From NCBI GenBank assembly GCA_900112325.1, contig FOLJ01000006.1, positions 186,001-250,000 of the forward strand: a DNA stretch of 64,000 bases, written 5' to 3'. Below the pieces are notes generated by a model. That model saw nothing but the letters and a program-made list of their open reading frames with translations, had not been told where the DNA came from and made no database searches. A program made the position numbers and the translations under genes. Below are positions 61,486 to 64,000 of this stretch, one piece after another. The stretch comes from Micromonospora sediminimaris. Its GTDB lineage: Bacteria > Actinomycetota > Actinomycetes > Mycobacteriales > Micromonosporaceae. The first letter of the stretch is position 1, and every line of letters starts with the position of its first letter.

Positions 61486-62307
61486 GTGGTCGACATCGAC
61501 GCCGCGATCGGGTTCGTGGTGGCTCACGGAGATGCGGTGGAACGTGCCCGCCTGTCCTGGCTGCGTACCGGCACGCAGCCACCGCCGGAGGTGCTCGACA
61601 GCGCCGAGGTCGGGCAGACACTTGGCGGCGGCTGGCCGGCGTCCTGGGGTGACGAGGTCGCCTCGGTCGACGCGACCTGTTTCCGCCTCGCGGAGCTGGA
61701 CGACCTGGGCGCGCTGGGCCGCCCGAGCGCCCGCCGGGCCCTGGACTGGCTCGCCGCCGGCCAGCAGCGCGACGGCAGCTGGGAAGAGGACCCGGCCCTC
61801 GCGGACTCCGCGCCCGAGTGGGCCCGGCCGGGTGACCCGGAGGCGCGGTTGTACCTGACCGCCAACGCCGCCTTCTGGCTGACGGTGGCGGGCCTGGACG
61901 CGCGGGCCGCCGGTCCGTTGGACCACCGGGTCGGCGGGGCGTACGCCGGGGTGGTGCAGGCAGCCAGCCAGGCGCTCGCCGCCCAACTGCGCCCCGACGG
62001 CAGCTGGCCGTCCTTCCTGGCCGCCGGGTGGCTCAGCGCGGCCGTCCTGCATCGGCAGCAGATGTTCTACGAGTCGGCGCAGATCAAGGCGGTGTTGGCG
62101 GAGCGGTTGCCGCAGGCGTCGGCGGCCGATGCCGCCTGGCTCGCCGTGACGCTGCGCCGGGTGGGCGTCGATCATCAGGAGTGGACGCTTGTCGCCGCCC
62201 GACGCCGCCTCACCGAGACCCAGCGCAGTGACGGCGGCTGGAGCAGCGACGACGGCCACCAGTTCGACGTACACGCCACCCTCGCCGTGATCCGCGCCTT
62301 CCGCTGA
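61486..62307 (+). CDS. Prenyltransferase/squalene-cyclase repeat-like protein
   Basis: A 273-residue alpha-alpha barrel protein with QW-like repeats: QQRDGSWEED, LRPDGSWPSF and QRSDGGWSSDD. The catalytic DXDD of squalene-hopene cyclases is not seen, so this is probably a non-catalytic or different relative. The GTG follows TAGCGT by 7 nt (leaderless type). It stands alone between moeZ and the proBA operon; the function is unknown. Confidence 0.75.
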   Translation: MVDIDAAIGFVVAHGDAVERARLSWLRTGTQPPPEVLDSAEVGQTLGGGWPASWGDEVASVDATCFRLAELDDLGALGRPSARRALDWLAAGQQRDGSWEEDPALADSAPEWARPGDPEARLYLTANAAFWLTVAGLDARAAGPLDHRVGGAYAGVVQAASQALAAQLRPDGSWPSFLAAGWLSAAVLHRQQMFYESAQIKAVLAERLPQASAADAAWLAVTLRRVGVDHQEWTLVAARRRLTETQRSDGGWSSDDGHQFDVHATLAVIRAFR

Positions 62308-62329
62308 CCCCGTTACCCCCGCTCCCCGC

Positions 62330-62397
62330 GATCTTGCAGTTATTGCCTCTACAAAGTGGGGCAACAGGTCCGTATCGGCGACCGAAAGTGCAAGATC
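62330..62397 (+). repeat. GATCTTGCA-type inverted repeat, terminator-like
   Basis: GATCTTGCA (62330-62338) and TGCAAGATC (62389-62397) form a 9-bp perfect inverted repeat, extended to 12 with one mismatch. It lies 22 bp after the prenyltransferase-like stop and 26 bp before the convergent proA end. The same arms occur at 6932-6985. Confidence 0.65.
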
Positions 62398-62423
62398 TGT
62401 GAGGAGGGCGGCGCGGGTGCGGG

Positions 62424-63668
62424 TCAGGGGCGGAGGTGGCCGGTGCCGGTGACCACGTACTTGGTGCTGGTCAGTTCGGGGAGGCCCATGGGGCCGCGGG
62501 CGTGCAGCTTCTGGGTGGAGATGCCGATCTCGGCACCGAAGCCGAACTCGCCGCCGTCGGTGAACCGGGTCGAGGCGTTGACCATCACGGCCGCCGAGTC
62601 GACCCGGGCCACGAACTCCCGGGCGGCCGCCTGAGAGTCGGTGACGATCGCCTCGGTGTGTCCGCTGCCGTACCGCCTGATGTGTGCGACCGCCGCGTCC
62701 AGCGAGTCCACGACGGCGGCGGAGATGTCGGCGGCGAGGTATTCGGTGCCGAAGTCCTCGTCGGTGGCCGCAACCACGGCGTCGGAGTAGGCCGCTACCC
62801 GTGCGTCGCCGTGCACGGTCACCCCGGCCTCGGCGAACGCGGCAAGCATCGCCGGCAGGAAGGCGTCGGCGACGTCGGCGTGCACCAGCAGCGACTCTGC
62901 GGTGTTGCAGGTGGACAGGCGCTGCGTCTTCGCGTTGAGGGTGATCGCGACCGCCATCGACACGTCGGCGGCGGCGTCCACGTAGACGTGACAGTTGCCC
63001 ACCCCGGTCTCGATCACCGGCACGGTCGACTCCTCGACCACGGTGCGGATCAGCGACGCCCCGCCGCGCGGGATCAGCACGTCGACCAGGCCCCGGGCCC
63101 GCATCAGCTCCTTTACCGAATCGCGGGAGCTGGCGTCCACCAGTTGCACCGCGTCCGCGGGCAGTCCGGCACCGTCGATGGCGTCCCGCAGCACAGTCAC
63201 CAGCGCCGCGTTGGAGTGCGCGGCCGAGGAGGAGCCGCGCAGCAGCGCCGCGTTGCCGGCCTTCAGGCAGATCCCGGCCGCGTCCACGGTCACGTTGGGT
63301 CGCCCTTCGTAGATGACGCCGACCACCCCGAACGGCACCCGGATCTGCCGCAGCTCCAGCCCGTTGGGCAGGGTCGAGCCCCGGACCACCTCGCCCACCG
63401 GGTCGGGCAGCGCGGCCATCTGGCGCAGCGCGTCGGCGATGCCGGCCACCCGCTTCTCGTCGAGGGCGAGCCGGTCCAGCACGGCCGCGCTCAGCCCGGC
63501 GTCGCGTCCGGCCGCCAGGTCCGCGGCGTTCGCGGCCAGGATCTCCGGCGTACGCGCCACCAGCGCGTCGGCCATCGCGTGCAGCGTGGCGTCCTTGGCG
63601 GTACGCGTCGTCACGGCCAGCGTCTCCGCCGCCGTTCGCGCCCGGCGGCCCTGCTCGCTCACGCTCAT
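62424..63668 (-). CDS. proA: Gamma-glutamyl phosphate reductase
   Basis: A 414-residue NADPH-dependent reductase of the aldehyde-dehydrogenase fold. It converts gamma-glutamyl phosphate to glutamate-5-semialdehyde in proline synthesis. Recognisable blocks are [32 protein letters not shown], the catalytic Cys in [13 protein letters not shown] and [19 protein letters not shown]. The ATG at 63668 gives the family length. It lies 28 bp after proB in the same orientation. Confidence 0.95.
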   Translation of the reverse strand: MSVSEQGRRARTAAETLAVTTRTAKDATLHAMADALVARTPEILAANAADLAAGRDAGLSAAVLDRLALDEKRVAGIADALRQMAALPDPVGEVVRGSTLPNGLELRQIRVPFGVVGVIYEGRPNVTVDAAGICLKAGNAALLRGSSSAAHSNAALVTVLRDAIDGAGLPADAVQLVDASSRDSVKELMRARGLVDVLIPRGGASLIRTVVEESTVPVIETGVGNCHVYVDAAADVSMAVAITLNAKTQRLSTCNTAESLLVHADVADAFLPAMLAAFAEAGVTVHGDARVAAYSDAVVAATDEDFGTEYLAADISAAVVDSLDAAVAHIRRYGSGHTEAIVTDSQAAAREFVARVDSAAVMVNASTRFTDGGEFGFGAEIGISTQKLHARGPMGLPELTSTKYVVTGTGHLRP

Positions 63669-63696
63669 TGCACAACTCCTCAGGTTGGACGGTCTC

Positions 63697-63999
63697 TTAC
63701 AGCAGCACCAGGTCGTCGCGGTGGACGACCTCCCGTTCGTACGCCGGGCCGAGCGCCGCGGCGAGGTCGGCGGTCGACCGCCCGAGCAGGCCGGGCAGCT
63801 CGATCGCGTCGTAATTGACAAGCCCTCGGGCCACCGGTGCGCCGGAGGTGTCGACGAGGTCGACCGGGTCGCCGGCGGTGAAGGCGCCGTCCACGGCGGT
63901 GATCCCCGCGGGCAGCAGCGACTTGCGTCGCCCCACCACCGCGGCGACCGCGCCCGGGTCGAGGTGCAGCCGGCCCCGGGGCGCGGTGGCGTGGGCGAG
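63697..63999 (-). CDS. proB: Glutamate 5-kinase, C-terminal part
   Basis: Reading inward from the window edge: [25 protein letters not shown], then [23 protein letters not shown] (each shown in parts of 20 residues or fewer: [37 protein letters not shown]). This is the PUA domain that ends ProB. The kinase domain lies outside the window. ProB makes gamma-glutamyl phosphate for ProA and is the feedback-controlled step of proline synthesis. Confidence 0.88.
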   Translation of the reverse strand, partial: LAHATAPRGRLHLDPGAVAAVVGRRKSLLPAGITAVDGAFTAGDPVDLVDTSGAPVARGLVNYDAIELPGLLGRSTADLAAALGPAYEREVVHRDDLVLL

Positions 64000-64000
64000 C

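Noticed and set aside
61435-63675. A 746-codon minus-strand frame across proA and the prenyltransferase-like gene
   Set aside because: Runs out of frame over proA, whose own frame has all family motifs; translation is Arg/Gly low complexity.
1-64000. Biosynthetic gene cluster, phage or defence island
   Set aside because: No PKS, NRPS, terpene synthase with intact motifs, integrase, transposase, restriction, toxin-antitoxin or other defence gene was recognised; composition is even throughout.

Overview
The window is high-GC actinobacterial chromosome, most likely from a Micromonosporaceae member (Micromonospora or a close relative). Reasons: codon third positions are almost all G or C; long false reading frames lie opposite real genes; GTG starts are common and GTGA/ATGA stop-start overlaps are frequent; many starts sit about 6 nt after a -10 hexamer as in leaderless mRNAs; and there are several actinobacterial hallmark genes (Rex, a BldN-type sigma factor, DUF3107, DUF3152, MoeZ). 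No rRNA, tRNA, CRISPR array, transposase or prophage gene was seen. The content looks like ordinary core chromosome with lineage-specific additions.

Layout: (1) 1-1.5 kb: end of an epimerase and an acyltransferase. (2) 1.6-12.8 kb: a development and haem block, with a BldN-like ECF sigma factor and its RsbN-like membrane anti-sigma partner, an acyl-CoA ligase, a glutaredoxin-like protein, a HAD hydrolase, then rex-hemA-hemC-hemD-hemB preceded by a near-perfect Rex operator. (3) 12.8-24.5 kb: an inverted-repeat element, small regulators, a tandem GNAT protein, a lytic transglycosylase, a cyclase/NTPase/TPR regulator, a secreted phospholipase A2, a BON-methyltransferase, an ABC-F ATPase, a ROK kinase, and TPR and Smr proteins. 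(4) 24.5-31.3 kb: an M28 membrane peptidase diverging from a four-gene signalling operon (REC-PP2C phosphatase, CHASE3-HAMP histidine kinase, Rcp1-type response regulator, inositol-monophosphatase-like enzyme). (5) 31.3-38 kb: a secreted M15-like peptidase, a fused MFS/spermidine-synthase protein, a Ser/Thr kinase with an extracellular CBM2-like domain, and a Trk/Ktr potassium uptake pair. (6) 38.6-43.4 kb: a complete branched-chain amino-acid-type ABC transporter in the order K-G-F-H-M. (7) 43.5-50.3 kb: an SDR, a lipoprotein, a RecQ-phosphoribosyltransferase fusion, a His-rich membrane protein, an HTH regulator and a methyltransferase. (8) 50.4-61.4 kb: a block whose order resembles the Mycobacterium tuberculosis rhlE-Rv3210c-Rv3208A-Rv3208-Rv3207c-moeZ region, here with a 959-residue low-complexity protein, an alpha/beta hydrolase and a second DUF3152 protein inserted. 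(9) 61.4-64 kb: a prenyltransferase-like repeat protein and the proB-proA operon.

How the genes work together: the rex-hem operon should couple haem/tetrapyrrole synthesis to the NADH/NAD+ ratio. The BldN/RsbN pair beside it links the locus to differentiation control. The signalling operon at 27-30.5 kb looks like a self-contained sensor kinase, receiver and phosphatase-output chain.

The most interesting non-standard observations are: the two adjacent DUF3152 proteins with an exact metzincin-type zinc signature; the kinase with a carbohydrate-binding-like ectodomain; the RecQ-PRTase fusion; the 108-bp tandem duplication in the 959-residue protein; the recurring intergenic inverted-repeat families; a CRP-like operator between the ferritin-like and DEAD-box genes; and an in-frame ATC codon placed exactly where a start codon is expected after a strong Shine-Dalgarno sequence. 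I did not find a convincing wholly new multi-gene system.
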